A stretch of DNA of 64,000 bases from Salvator merianae. Lineage: Eukaryota; Chordata; Lepidosauria; Squamata; Teiidae. The stretch is taken from NCBI GenBank assembly GCA_003586115.2, contig QVOM02000112.1:43897487-43961486 (forward strand), given 5' to 3'. The number at the start of each line of letters is the position of its first letter. Positions within the stretch are counted from its first letter, which is position 1. A program made the translations under genes and the position numbers. Below are positions 27,825 to 39,246 of the stretch, one piece after another. The notes under the pieces were generated by a model. It was not told the DNA's origin. It saw only the letters and a list, made by a program, of their open reading frames with translations, and ran no database searches.

Positions 27825-28110
27825 GAACAGAAGAACACGAGAGAAGCCCTACTGAATCAGGCACAGCCCATCTAGTCCAGCATCCTGTCTCACAGAGTGA
27901 CCCACTAATTGCTTCTCAAACAGAAGATGAAAGTAAACCTTCACCTGCTCTTGACTCCTGGCAAATGGCCTTAAGAGGACTCCTACCTGTCTTTCCAACC
28001 TGGAGGCAAGAGGAAAAGTAGAAGTTCTTCCTATTACTAGGTTTAGTCCTTTTAAAAGATTTAATTTACCTGTTCTTATCAGGTGAAGTAAGAGATAGAA
28101 TTTCTATCAC
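27825..28110 (-). mobile_element. CR1 LINE 3' end fragment
   Basis: On the minus strand the end of this fragment reads GGCTGTGCCTGATTCAGTAG after AGACAGGATGCTGGACTAGA. This corresponds to the GGACAGGATACTGGGCTAGATGGACC and TTCTTATGTTCTT region near the 3' end of reptile CR1 elements. It is 5'-truncated, as is usual for CR1. Confidence 0.6.
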
Positions 28111-28196
28111 ATCACTAAGGTTTATTGTCTTGCTGTCTGATAATGATTTAAAGTACTGCAACAGAGTAGGCCTGCCGCATCAGATCTGCTATGTCA

Positions 28197-28710
28197 GGCT
28201 GCATTCACACATAACAACAAGAGCAAAACCAACCTAAAAGTGTCCTAGAGATGGTAATGTGTGGCCCCTGTGGCCTCATCCCATCTCTAATCCACCTTTT
28301 CTAGACTAGAATGTTCATGAAAGGAGGAGGGTGTGGGAAAAATCTCACACTGCTGTGGGAACAATCTCACTTGTGAAGCATCTCTAAGGTGGCTTACAGA
28401 GATGGCTCACAGATGGGATTGTTCTCATGGTTCACATGCCCCTACATCTTTCATTGCCACTAAAGTAGCTGCTTTGAGTGGGTGTTCCAAGTGCCAGGAC
28501 TGGCAAAAAGGCTCTTCTACCAGGGTGGATGTTTTCCAATGTTTGCACAGCTACCCATTTTTATGTTCTGTCACAGCAGTGTATAGGAAAGCTGCTGGCA
28601 AAATGGTCACGTCAGCTGGATTTCCAGGGGGACTGGGGAAAACGTTGAAATGGCTTTTTAACACACTACATTAATAGATAATGGCACATTTTATGTGGAA
28701 TGCCAGCAAC
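28197..28710. mobile_element. GGCTGCATTCACA-family foldback element (family C)
   Basis: The left end is GGCTGCATTCACACATAAC. A degenerate inverse, ATGTGGAATGCCAGCAACC, occurs near 28710. Internally ATCCCATCTCTAATCCACC and TTCTAGACTAGAATG match copies at 20495 and 39250. Non-coding, with approximate ends. Confidence 0.5.
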
Positions 28711-29204
28711 CAAGCCAGTACCATATTGGGTGAAGGCCTGTGTGCAAAGAGAGCTTCATTGTGCACTGAAAACTCAGAGCATGTCTTTACTGCCATGATG
28801 GCAGGAGTCTAGAGAAGTGCCTCTGCCTGCTCCCCCAGCATGTTCTGCCTCCATGTTGACTAGGCAAGCCATGTGTATACCTACACACAATCTCTGCACA
28901 AAAGCACAGCAGCAGCCATTTCACCATTTCATGGGACCACATCAGTGGTCAAAGAAATGACCTCAGTGTTATCCTTTGACAGGGCACTGCTGCTATCCCC
29001 TAGCTGACTGAGTGGGGATAGAATGGAAACTGTTTATCCTAGGGAGACATTCCACTCTGACTGGAGCAGGTCCCTGGTGTCAAGTTCATCCAAGTGAACC
29101 TCCTGTTTATGTTAAACTAACCACTATCCTTGATCTCCCACTGACAGCCATTGTTGCCTGTGGTGTCCTTGTCAACAAAGAGGACACAGGTTGTTTGAAC
29201 TTTA

Positions 29205-29480
29205 TTTTTATTTAATTTTTAATTAATTTATTTGCATTTTTATCCTGCTCTATACTCAAGGGTCTGGGGGTGGGTGACGGCAATAAAAACAAAATGTAAA
29301 ATGAACTTACTAAAAACAATAACAGTGCCTGAAAGTGGGGAGGGAAGCTGCTTCCATAGTTGAAAGACAAGATAAATAAGTATGTCTTCACTAATATCCT
29401 GAACATCAGGAGAGATAACCTGGGGCCTATCACTGAGAAGACCCTATCTGAGATCCCCATCCCTTTAGCCATTGAAGATG
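29205..29480 (-). mobile_element. L2-like LINE fragment
   Basis: TTTGCATTTTTATCCTGC and CAAGGGTCTGGGGGTGGG, then an A-rich run, ACTGAGAAGACCCTATCTG and more, follow the same landmark order as 19165 and 36245. Antisense to the plus strand and decayed. Confidence 0.45.
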
Positions 29481-29744
29481 GTGGTACAACTGGGAGGGTC
29501 TCTCCTGCAGATTTTAAGGCATAGGCAAGTTGAATTTTTCATGTCAATTCTGTATAGCCTTTGTGGTGCTTCCACAGACTTATGTGTGCTCTTCTGCAGA
29601 TGTAAATAAATGAATAAATAATCTGTGAAAAGAACTCAGTGAGGTTTGGAATAGTCAGCACTTTTGAATGGGACATGTACTGATATGGAGCTTTAGATTG
29701 TTTATTATTATTTATTATTCATCTTTAGCAGAGTTTTGTTGTAA

Positions 29745-29839
29745 GCATTATCAAAGGTGCATCAAATATTTTAAAAGTTTAAATTTTATTTTTTTAAAAA
29801 AAATAGGGTCTGGTAGTAACACAACATACAGAATATATA
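29745..29839. repeat. 95-bp direct repeat, copy 1
   Basis: This is identical over all 95 bases to 29920-30014 (both start GCATTATCAAAGGTGC and end CAGAATATATA). The two copies are separated by the 80-bp GC-rich segment at 29840-29919. Confidence 0.97.
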
Positions 29840-29919
29840 CAGTGGCGTAGCTACTTGTTCCGCCACCCGGGGCGGACCAAACGGCGGCAGCTGAGGAGGC
29901 CGCCCCGCCCCGCCCCGCC
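29840..29919. mobile_element. GC-rich insert with a hAT-like end, between direct repeats
   Basis: These 80 bases begin CAGTGGCGTAGCTA, which resembles the terminal sequence of many hAT transposons, and end in CCGCCCCGCCCCGCC. The base composition contrasts sharply with the AT-rich flanks. Only one terminus is seen, so it is either a truncated element or a rearranged one. Confidence 0.6.
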
Positions 29920-30014
29920 GCATTATCAAAGGTGCATCAAATATTTTAAAAGTTTAAATTTTATTTTTTTAAAAAAAATAGGGTCTGGTAGTAACACAAC
30001 ATACAGAATATATA
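29920..30014. repeat. 95-bp direct repeat, copy 2
   Basis: This is a perfect copy of 29745-29839, offset by 175 bp. The lack of any difference, in an intron that should be neutral, suggests a very recent event or an assembly effect. Confidence 0.97.
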
Positions 30015-30170
30015 TGAATAATTCACTAGATGTTGTTGTTAGGTAGGAGGGAGAGTAAGAAAGCAGGTTTTGTTGATTCCTGTTCCCTTTCACAGCTCCA
30101 AGGCCTCTTAAAGGCTTGATATGAGTTTTGGAGCAGGGGTGCTCTAGATCCTGCTATGTAATGAAGGAAT

Positions 30171-30524
30171 TAGGGATGTGCACAGAAAAAAAATTTTTTT
30201 TTGATTCATTTTCAAATAAAAATCTGTATTTTTGCTTGATCAGCAAATTTTGTTTCAAAAACTGCATTTTTTGCATTTGTTTTTGCATTTTTCACATTTT
30301 CCCATCGGAAATGCCATTGAAAATGCCATTTTCATGGTTTAAGCACAATGAAAAATGCGCAAAATGCGAAAATTCAATGAATTTCATTTGCATAATGAAG
30401 GCTTTTTCATGTTCGATCGAAAACTGTAAATGCACAAAAAGTCATTTTCGTTTCAGTGTGAAAATTTGTGAAAATGAAATTTCATACAAATTTTCAAATG
30501 TGAATCAAAATTTGCACATCCCTA
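30171..30524. mobile_element. hAT-type MITE (TAGGGATGTGCA ends), copy 2
   Basis: This 354-bp element has perfect 12-bp inverted ends, TAGGGATGTGCA and TGCACATCCCTA. It is flanked by a perfect 8-bp target duplication, GAAGGAAT, at 30163-30170 and 30525-30532. The interior is the same CATTTT/GAAAAT-rich sequence as at 16890-17242. The 8-bp duplication marks it as hAT. It is non-coding; short open frames over it are chance. Confidence 0.92.
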
Positions 30525-31212
30525 GAAGGAATCTGTCAAAAATGGTTCTCCAGTGAAAGCATCAACTAGATTTCAAGAAAGCACAGTTGAAGCACCTCTG
30601 TGTCGGCTTAGAGACAGTTCAGATGGCTCACAGGCAGGTCTTCTGGGTACTACTCTGCCCCTTCCACATTCTAGGCTAGAAAAGATGAATTTGTGCTCAA
30701 ATGAGAACAAGAGCGCCCACACGCTACCCTCTCTTAGGTGCTTTGGAACCCTCTTTTTTGTTGTATGAATACAGCTGAAGTCTTTGACTTACATTTCAAA
30801 TAATTTCATCCTATTGTTTTTCAAGTTCTCAATTTGTTCAGATTTTACCTTTTGTCATTTTGACCCATGAATTGACACAAGTCTTGCTGATCTTAATTAA
30901 CGGTGCTTCTCTTAGAGCTGTTACTCTTGACGTTTAATTTCAAAATGCCACTTGCTGCTGAGTGATGCCTTAGCAATTTGCTGTCAGTGTCTCCAGCGTT
31001 GTGTTTTCCAGAGAGACCAAGGCTGCCCCATATTCATTAAAACTCTTAATGCTATATGCAAATTGTATCTGGTTTTCCTATTTAAGGCCTATAAGCTAAA
31101 TGCACTCTTGAGACTAAGTGCAAAATTGCAAAGTGTTGTGCTAAGTAGTTAGAAAAATAACTGCCATCGGACATTTATCATAATTTGGGTGATATTTCAA
31201 TCTCAACCTATT

Positions 31213-31430
31213 TCCATTTGTTTAGAAGAAGAAGAAGAAGAACTTGGTTTTTATACCCCGCTTTTCTCAGCCGAAGGTGACTCAAAGCGGCTTACAAGGT
31301 TATTTTTTCACCAGAAGGCTTACATCTATCTATCTTCCGCATCACACAATGTGATGCTCCCTATTTATCTACTTGCAATTACTTGCTTTCGAACAGCTAG
31401 GTTGGCTGGAACCTAGCTGTTAAATAACCC
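31213..31430. mobile_element. SINE-like repeat with AAG-rich head
   Basis: An AGAAGAAGAAG run precedes TTGGTTTTTATACCCCGC, then CTCAAAGCGGCTTACAAGG, a combination familiar from squamate dispersed repeats. Further on, GCTTTCGAACAGCTAGG resembles the antisense tRNA-like part. The exact family is unknown. Confidence 0.45.
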
Positions 31431-31454
31431 TCTTCTAAACTTTGCAAGAAATAG

Positions 31455-31865
31455 ATTCACTAAGGACATTTCTATACTCCCTCCACTACCCTGGATCAAA
31501 GTGGGATGTTCTGGTGTGAGATAAGCAATTCATCCCAAGCTGGGTGGATTGTTTGTGACACAAAACAAGACTATCTACATAGGGACATTCTGTTTCACTC
31601 CAACCAGTTCTGAAATGCACACCAGCTTTGGAGCCAACATGGCCTTCAGAGCTCCTGGGGGGCATTTGGGTAGCACATCTTGTTGTGCTGACAAAATGGT
31701 CCCTCTGTGGTACATTGGAGCAGAGAGGTATGCCAGCCACATGCCTCCATGGCCCAGTATACCATCCGCTAGTATGCCGTAGACCACAATGCCATTTTGG
31801 GCACCTGGTCTGCACTTAGTCCTGTGCAGACATACTTGGAGTGGGCAGGACCTCCCTTAAACTGC
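31455..31865. mobile_element. Foldback element, family B
   Basis: The core GGGGGCATTTGGGTAGCACA ... TGCTGACAAAATGGTCCC corresponds to the hairpin core at 18620-18661. It is followed by CTGGTCTGCACTTAGTCC and by GGACCTCCCTTAAACTGC, whose complement-like text occurs at 63320-63345. Overlapping open frames here on both strands come from this repeat. Confidence 0.45.
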
Positions 31866-33304
31866 ACCAGCATGCAGAAGGAAGGATTGCAGACTTCTTC
31901 TTGGTCCACATTACTAGAAAGTACAAAAAGGCACTAGATGTGTCTGAAAGGAGAGAAAAGGTCATTACACAAAAGGAGAAGTGATACTGGTCTATTCTGT
32001 TATACATTAACTGCTCCAGTTGAGCAAAGTAATTAATTTTTCTTCATTGTACCATAATCACCCAGCCTAATCTTTAAATACCAAACAGCTCTGAAATTGT
32101 TTCAGATAGACTATTAAAGTCCAATAAAATACTATAGGTATTTGTTTATATTCTATATAGCCCATTTTGACAAATAACTTCCTGGATACATGAACTACAT
32201 AAATTGATTGTGTAAACAATTCTGCTATCCACCTATTTTTACAGTCATTTTACAGTGCAGCAGAAAAAAAAAGTCAATTGTGTGCAGTACTAGATGCTTA
32301 ACAAGCAATTCAACATCTTCTAAAGGAAGAAATTACCTTGTTTTATCTGTTAGCATTTACATATGGAATATATTTAACTAGTGCCTGCAGACAGAAATGA
32401 ATAAATAGAAGCATAGTACCAACAGTCTATGCTGGGTATTAATTTCTTTATACAGTATTTCTCTGCTTCTACATGTAACTCTTCATTACAACTCTTTATA
32501 GAGTCAGTATGCCACATGAAACTAACATATAAATCACAACTGTCTGTACCTCTTAACTGCAGAGACAACCATGAGAATATGGAAATATGTTAAATACAGA
32601 AGGTCAATCTATGTAGAGCATCTTGTTTTCCAAAGTGGGCAGTAAAATGTTCCTGGGTGCCTTACAAGTAGGAACTTGAAAGAAGGAACTCTTTGCTCCT
32701 AGGTCAACAATGTAATTACTTTCAAAAAAAAATACAAATCTAAACTTTTCAAATAGCAAATCAGTGAATGTGCAGATTTTATATTATTATTACTATTTGA
32801 AATGAATTTCATGCATAAATATTTCAGTTAAATGCTCTAGAAGCATCAAGTGCTATATTACTTTATACCATATCTTATTACATCCTTTTACATCCTTACC
32901 CTCCCCTCCAAAAAGTTAAAAACATATCAGTGCCAGTAAGAAGATAGTTCACTTAAGCTTTTAAAATTTGACAAAAAGGCTGACCAAAGGTTAAAGGAAT
33001 TGCATTTTGAAAAAAATGTACTCTTGTTTCTAGGGCTAGTTGAGTTGGGGTTTACTGCTGGTAATCGTATGGAAAAACATACACATTGTTGATTTTCATT
33101 AAGGACTTGTAGCTGTCCCAAGGACAGTCCAATAGTATTTTTGATTCTAAATGCCGTATAATATACTATTTGGGATCCAACTCCATTTCAAAAAATGAAC
33201 TGTTAACAATTCTCATGAAGACGTTGCTAAAATATGTGCCTAACTACAAACCCATAATTGGGATGTGCTGAACCAGTCAAATTTAGAGCCAACTTGGCAT
33301 GTAT

Positions 33305-33713
33305 TAGGGGTGTGTGTGGCGTTTGAGAGTGAACTGAATCCACCAGAAAGTTTGAGGTTTCAGTTCATTACTAAAAACGAACTGATGTGGGTTGTAACTG
33401 AACTCCATGAATCCTGCTTCACTGCAATCAAAGGGAACATTTTCACTTCCAAGTTGTGTGGCTTCACAAAAGAGTATCTATGACATAACCACATTATTGC
33501 ATCTTTGACATTGACTCCTGAGCTATATTGTTTTCCATTAGGAGTGTTTGGGAAGGCAGCAGAAGGGGCTTTGGCAAACTGGCTTGTGAACAGGCAGACC
33601 TGTTCCTAGAACTAGGCTGGCTGTTTGAGGATCATTAAGAATTGGTCCATCCATGGATACAGTTTGGTTTGATGAGAACTGAATCGCAAACAAAAAGTTT
33701 GTGCACGTCCCTA
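33305..33713. mobile_element. hAT-like MITE (degenerate TAGGGRYGTGCA ends)
   Basis: The left end is TAGGGGTGTGTG and the right end is TGCACGTCCCTA (8 of 12 pair). It is about 409 bp, non-coding, with GAACTGAATC motifs near both ends. I saw no target duplication, so it is assigned by its ends only. Confidence 0.55.
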
Positions 33714-34384
33714 CCCATAAATTACATAAAATAATACCCATAGAATGAGTAAACTGCCGTTCAACAAGTGTGCAGTTACTGCAAACTGAACAGAGGAAGA
33801 AACTAAAGGATTCTATGATAATTGAAGTTATGCCAAATATCATCTCCAAGCAATCTTTAAATTATTTTTGCTCAGTTCTGCTGAAACAGATTTCATCGTT
33901 TCATGCCAGACTGAAGGCTGTTAACTTCCTCATTAAGAGAACCTAAATCCTCTCCCCAGGTTAAGGTCCTGTTTAGTGCCAGTAATGGAAGACATATTAG
34001 TTCTTATATGGTAGAAGTGTCTCATTTATTACTTGAATTAAATTTAACATTAACCAAATTGCTTGGTACTCAAGTGCTTCCCTGTACAGGTTGCATATCA
34101 TAACAGTCCATTGGTCTATATATCTGCACTTGAGCTGTGCATGAAATGAGATTTTTATTTCAAGCCTAAAAGGGCTTATAATAAGGGCTGTTCTATTTTG
34201 AGCTTGAAAGTTTCAAAGCAGTCTTATTTCACTTAAAATATCCATGTCAAATCATGCACATTCTTAATATCTATCTTTTCTAAAGGCATGTCTCCACTTT
34301 CCTAACAAGAAACACCTAGAGGAGACATCTCTCTTGGATTGGGTTGCCCTCATGGACCCAGACAGCTTTGGAAAGGAGCTTGAT

Positions 34385-34661
34385 TAGAGATATGCAATTT
34401 TGATTTGAATTCAAATGGAATAGTTTTGTTCAATATGGTTCAATTTGAACTGAACCATCCCCTATTTGAAAGGTATAGCTTCTGTTTGAAATGAAAAAGG
34501 GTTGCTCAGCCAAACCATTTGAGTTCAACCGCATCTTGACCTTTAAATAGGGCTTGTTTCAATGTATTTCCAATGGGTTATTTTTATTTTAACTTTGAAG
34601 TGTTCATGAACTGTTTAACCCTGGTTCTAGATTGAAGAGACTGAGTTTGTTCATGTCTCTA
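34385..34661. mobile_element. hAT-like MITE (TAGAGA ends)
   Basis: This 277-bp element has TAGAGATATGCA at the left and TTCATGTCTCTA at the right. It is flanked by AGCTTGAT and AGTTTGAC, an 8-bp duplication with 6 matches. The interior contains TTCAATTTGAACTGAACC, as in the copy at 26296. Non-coding. Confidence 0.7.
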
Positions 34662-34805
34662 AGTTTGACAGCTCCACTGCTGTCATTGAGGCCATGATTC
34701 TCAAATTTCCACACCAGTGCATGGAGGACACACAAAACTATGGCCTGTTTTGTCTGTGAGGGCCAGACTCAGTGCAACTTCATAGTAATTCCTTACACAC
34801 GGATG

Positions 34806-34829
34806 TTTTATTTTATTTTATTTTATTTT
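34806..34829. repeat. (TTTTA)n microsatellite
   Basis: About five TTTTA units occur in tandem. Confidence 0.9.
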
Positions 34830-35737
34830 CTCTCGGAGAGACATTGAAGTTCTTCTATGCATACTCAGGTCCCTTCAGTGTGGAATGCTATGGAGGCCGA
34901 CACACTTCAATGCCCATTGGATACATTCTAAATGGTTTGTGGAGATGCAATTCAAGTGTTTAAACTGATCATTTACTTTTAAATAGTCAATCTAAGGAAA
35001 GTATGTTCCATTATTTTGTGATAGAGATCTGTTTCTTTTATGATAAAAATCTTTTTTTATCACTTGCCAGCATACCATCATCATCTTAAGACTAAGGTTC
35101 ACCAGACCTAATAACGAAACAGAACTGAGCAACAAGTATGGACAATGTTCTGCTAAGCAACTATACTTAAAAGCACACAGAGCATTTTATGGCCTTTGAT
35201 ATGGCTTCTCAGAGTAGGAACACTAGCTACTAAACACATTTCTTCTAAACTGTTTGAAGCCTTTTTAGTGTATGTGGATGCAGCCTAAATTTTTAAAGTC
35301 TTCTCAATGTTTCCTTAGAGTACTTGTTGGCTATCAGTTCTGCCTGGTGTTTAATGTTTAACATAGCCTATCAGCAGCCATCTCACCACTGGTTCTCTGC
35401 TATTAATGTGACCTTATGGCCAGAAACTCAGATCCCTCAGCGTATTCTGGCCTATGGAGGTGAGTCTGTAGTCTAGAACAGAGGTGTCTAGTAGGACCAG
35501 TGCTGTTTTGTCACCATATTTCAAACATTGCTTCAACCTATGTGAATGTAGGTGGGAGGGGATTCCACAATTCCACAACAGATGTGGAAGGGTGGGTCTT
35601 GCACCAGAATATATTCCAATCCAAGGCCTAGTATGGAAAGGTCCATTGTCTCAGCATCGGAACAGCAGAAGGAATATTTCAAAAAGAGGCAGATACAGAA
35701 TGTATTTCCCTTTCTTTTCAGAGTTTCTTTCACAAAG

Positions 35738-35837
35738 AGAAAAAAAAAAAGGAAGGAAGGATGGAAAGTGAAAGAACGAAAAAGAAAGAAGGAAGGAAAG
35801 AAAAAGAGAGAGAGAATAGAAAGATAGAAAGAAAGAT

Positions 35838-35907
<70 letters not shown>

Positions 35908-35908
35908 C
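35738..35908. repeat. Purine tetranucleotide microsatellite, (GAAA)n with GGAA
   Basis: An imperfect AAGG/GAAA tract is followed by an almost uninterrupted run of about 17 to 20 GAAA units to 35907. The strand asymmetry (all purine) can form non-B DNA. Lys/Arg/Glu-rich open frames here are artefacts. Confidence 0.97.
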
Positions 35909-36244
35909 TCTACGCTTCAGGTATTGTATTAAACAAAAAGTCCCTTAAAGACATGAACGCCAAAGATTCTCAAAGAGGAAAAATCTTATTGGAACATGCA
36001 AGTCTGGGGGCTAAACCAGAAGAATAACAACAGAACAAACTTGTTATTATTACCACCCTGACTCCATCCTTTAATCCCATTGCCACACTCTGACAGGACT
36101 TGTTAATCCTTGACTGAATGCAGCCACAGATGGCTGTTGTTTTTGCTCAACCTTAAGATAATGCCAATATTTCATTTTCTCTCTATTTTCCAACAAGGAC
36201 AGGAACTGATTTAAGTTTAACAGATTTTTTTTAAAAAAATGCTT

Positions 36245-36740
36245 AGGTTTAGTTATTTAAAACCCCTCATATTTTTTATTCATTTTAAACAATATAAACA
36301 AAAAAAAAAACAAGGCTACAAAACAAAATATTAAAAAACAAAACATTAAAAACTGAAATTAAAAACTGGGTAGAGTAAAGAGACAGATACCATACACACC
36401 AGGAATGCCTGATTAAACAGATATATTTTCATCAGGCACTTAAAGTATAAGACAGTAAGTGCCTCACAAGCATCTGAGGGAAAACTACTGTTTGAGCTAC
36501 CACAGAGAAGGCCTTCCTGTGGGGTACTGCAGGATTACATACAGTGGTGGTACTCAGAGCAGGACATTGTACACAAGCAATCTATCAAGGAACCATTCTG
36601 CACTTGCCAGTATATTGGCCCACAGGATAGACTGGCTCAGGATAGACTGGCCTCTTCTATCCATATGCTACTGCAGAGAAGCAGAGGCACCACTTCTCTT
36701 GGAAATCTCCTGCATTAGACTAGACCACAGACAGGTAGTT
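36245..36740 (-). mobile_element. L2-like LINE fragment
   Basis: This has an A-rich 3' part (36290-36370), then GCCTCACAAGCATCTGAGGG, CCACAGAGAAGGCCTTCC and TCTATCAAGGAACCATTCTG, the usual landmark order read antisense. No intact frame. Confidence 0.45.
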
Positions 36741-37924
36741 CAGTGAATTGGCATCCTACCACGGTCTGCAAGTAAACGTTTTAAAATTATCCACAATTGG
36801 TCCACTGTCAATATACAGATCACAAAGGGCAGGCAGATGACATGCGTCCGTGGTCCAGGATACTACAGGTGGCCCTTTTCAGCAGCACACCAGGGAGGAG
36901 TACCAGAAGTGGCCCCAGAAGTGAGAGCACTGTCAACAAAGCCCTGGCTAGGAACTTCAAAGGCCCAGTCTTTAGAACCCAACCAGAAGGGGCAAAAAAG
37001 GGAGCAGAGTGGGCTATCTGAATGCAGACAGCCCATGGAGCAGGCAACTGCTAGTCCAGCCCAGTGTGGATTGGACTCATTGGGTCATGCTACATGGGCC
37101 AGAACAGCTCACATAGTATGGAAATGGCCAAGGTCTCTGGTTCCATGTTTTTAAGGGTTTTATGTGAAGCATAGGGCTTTAGTTTCCCAATATGCACACT
37201 AGCTCTTGTTGTGATTCTGGGAACTATGTACAATATAAGTTTCCATTGAAGCAACTGAACCTATGATTCCAGACAGAAAGGTAGAACAAAAAGTATAGCT
37301 TTTGATTGTTTGCATATTACATGGATTAAATGGTAGTTATGGTAACTTTTGAGATCAGGAAAACTTTTTAAATCAGTCACAACTCAGGGATAACACAAAG
37401 ACGATTTATGAGCAACTCCAGTTGCTTCCAAGAGTCATTTTCTTATTTTAAAAACCCAAAGATAGGAGTAAGAGCTATGAAATAATAATCCTAAATACTC
37501 TTTGAATGCTGAAAAAGTTAAATCAAGTTGTAAGTATTCCAGAATGCTGCCTCCATTAACATGGCACTAGAAGATTAAAAAAAGAATAGTAAAGAAAGAA
37601 AACATATGGCCTCTCCAAATTTTTGACATGTTTTATGAACAGATGTCCTCCCTATTATGTTAAATTTTTATGGGCAATCATGTTTATAGGAAACAATTAT
37701 AAAATGAGATTTTTCACAAGTCTTGTCTTTTGTGCCTTAATTATTCTCAAAGAATGAAATTAGATCCTTTTATTACCCTATTCTGTCTCTATTAGAAATG
37801 ATTAGTAACATTAATTTGGTTGCTTCCATTAAAGGGAAGAGTAGTAATTTCAGTAAAATATATAATATCAGTCACTTTCTTTTTCTCATATATCTAGGCA
37901 ATAAGAGCCTGTGGTCTTCTAGAA

Positions 37925-38140
37925 GATGCAGGCTGCATTTCCATGCAGGAAAAAGTGTCTCAAAAGAATATTAGAGGGGGTGGCAAGTGGTACTAGTATT
38001 CTCATCCTGCCTCTAATCCACGTTTAAGGCACTTGGGAAGTGCATTTTTATGTCCTTTAATATGCATTAAATGTGCATTACATACATGGCAGCTACTGTC
38101 TCTAAACCATCTGTAGACTGGTTTGAGCATTTTATTTATG
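37925..38140. mobile_element. Family C foldback remnant
   Basis: It starts GGCTGCATTTCCATGCAGG and has CTCTAATCCACG and AAACCATCTGTAGACTGG in the same order as 28197 and 39250. The right end is unclear. Confidence 0.4.
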
Positions 38141-38497
38141 TATTTATTTATTTACTGTGTATGAATGCAACTGACAATATCCTGAGAGCCACAGGTTGAT
38201 CTCCACCCTTCTGTAAAATATGTTTAACTATTACTATGAACATTTTAAACCTAAAATCTAGAAAGGATATACATATGCAGGGAGGGAAGAGCATGCAGCA
38301 GAATAATGGGATTGGCACACATACTTGAATTTGGAGTAAAGCCCTTGAGATTTTGGAGCCAGGTCTCATGACAGAGTTATAGCCAACTTGGCAAGTACTG
38401 ATGTGGGGAACACTTGTCTCTAGATAGTTTGTGAAGTTGGAACTCAAGGAGACTATAAGCATCAAGGACCAGGTTCAGCTAGGAAAACTGAACCAAC

Positions 38498-38619
38498 CTT
38501 CCTTCCTTCCTCCCTTCCTCCCTCCCTCCCTTCCTTCCTTCCTTCCTTCCTTCCTTCCTTCCTTCCTTCCTTCCTTCCTCCCGCCCTCCCTCCCTCCCTT
38601 CCTTTCTTTCTTTCTTTCC
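38498..38619. repeat. Pyrimidine tetranucleotide microsatellite, (TTCC)n/(CCCT)n
   Basis: About 120 bases of TTCC with blocks of CCTCCC and a TTTC end. It is all pyrimidine on the plus strand. Length polymorphism and assembly uncertainty are likely. Confidence 0.97.
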
Positions 38620-38787
38620 ACCTTCACAAATTATTGTACCCCCAAGCATTTTCTACCAAGGATCCTCTTCCTAAATGTCTGGAAAGGTACCAAGAAATTT
38701 TCTCTCTTGACTGTAGCCTTCATCCCCACACTTTCTTTTCTGTCTTTTATGAACCTTACATGGCAGGCCTCTTGAAGCACTTATCTA

Positions 38788-38891
38788 ACAGATAATGCAT
38801 ACTGGTCAGAAGAGCTTTTTTCATAAGAAAGCTACTTGACTGAGTTAGTCTTCTTATGAAAAAGCTCTTCTGGCCAGTATGCATTATCTGT
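38788..38891. repeat. Near-perfect inverted repeat (hairpin), 42-bp arms
   Basis: The left arm 38788-38829 and right arm 38851-38891 pair with one mismatch and one single-base bulge around a 21-nt loop. The arms start ACAGATAATGCATACTGG and end CCAGTATGCATTATCTGT. The arms are far too similar to be old. No transposon ends were recognised. Confidence 0.95.
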
Positions 38892-39246
38892 CTTCCTCAA
38901 GCTGAGCTCCTTGTACCCAAAGACTCTCTGTCACTGGACCCAAGTCATTCTTGGACACACTTAGGACATGTTTCTATTTAACTGGAGGGAGACCCCTTGA
39001 AGAGGCACCTCCACTGCAGCTTGCCATTCTCAGGAACTTGATTGCTCCATTGCCATTGCTAAGGACACACTGTTCTAATGCAACTGCACACAGAGGTATC
39101 TTCTGTCTTCATGCACAGGTATAGCAGTCCATCACCCAAACATGACAAATCCTAGGTCCCAGTTCAGTTAGTGAACAATGACCTTAGATTGTCTCTCACA
39201 CACCAAACACTTTGAACCTTGAGGGCACTCAAGTTCTTCCAAGCAT

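Noticed and set aside
29745..30014. Solo-LTR or TRIM-type retroelement with 95-bp terminal repeats
   Set aside because: The repeats do not start TG or end CA, there is no primer-binding site or polypurine tract, and the interior starts with a hAT-like end.
30128..30556. 142-codon open frame on the plus strand
   Set aside because: It is almost wholly inside the hAT MITE at 30171-30524; the Phe/Lys/Cys-rich translation is just the CATTTT/GAAAAT repeat.
35761..36027. Lys/Arg/Glu-rich open frame
   Set aside because: It is a translation of the GAAA microsatellite.
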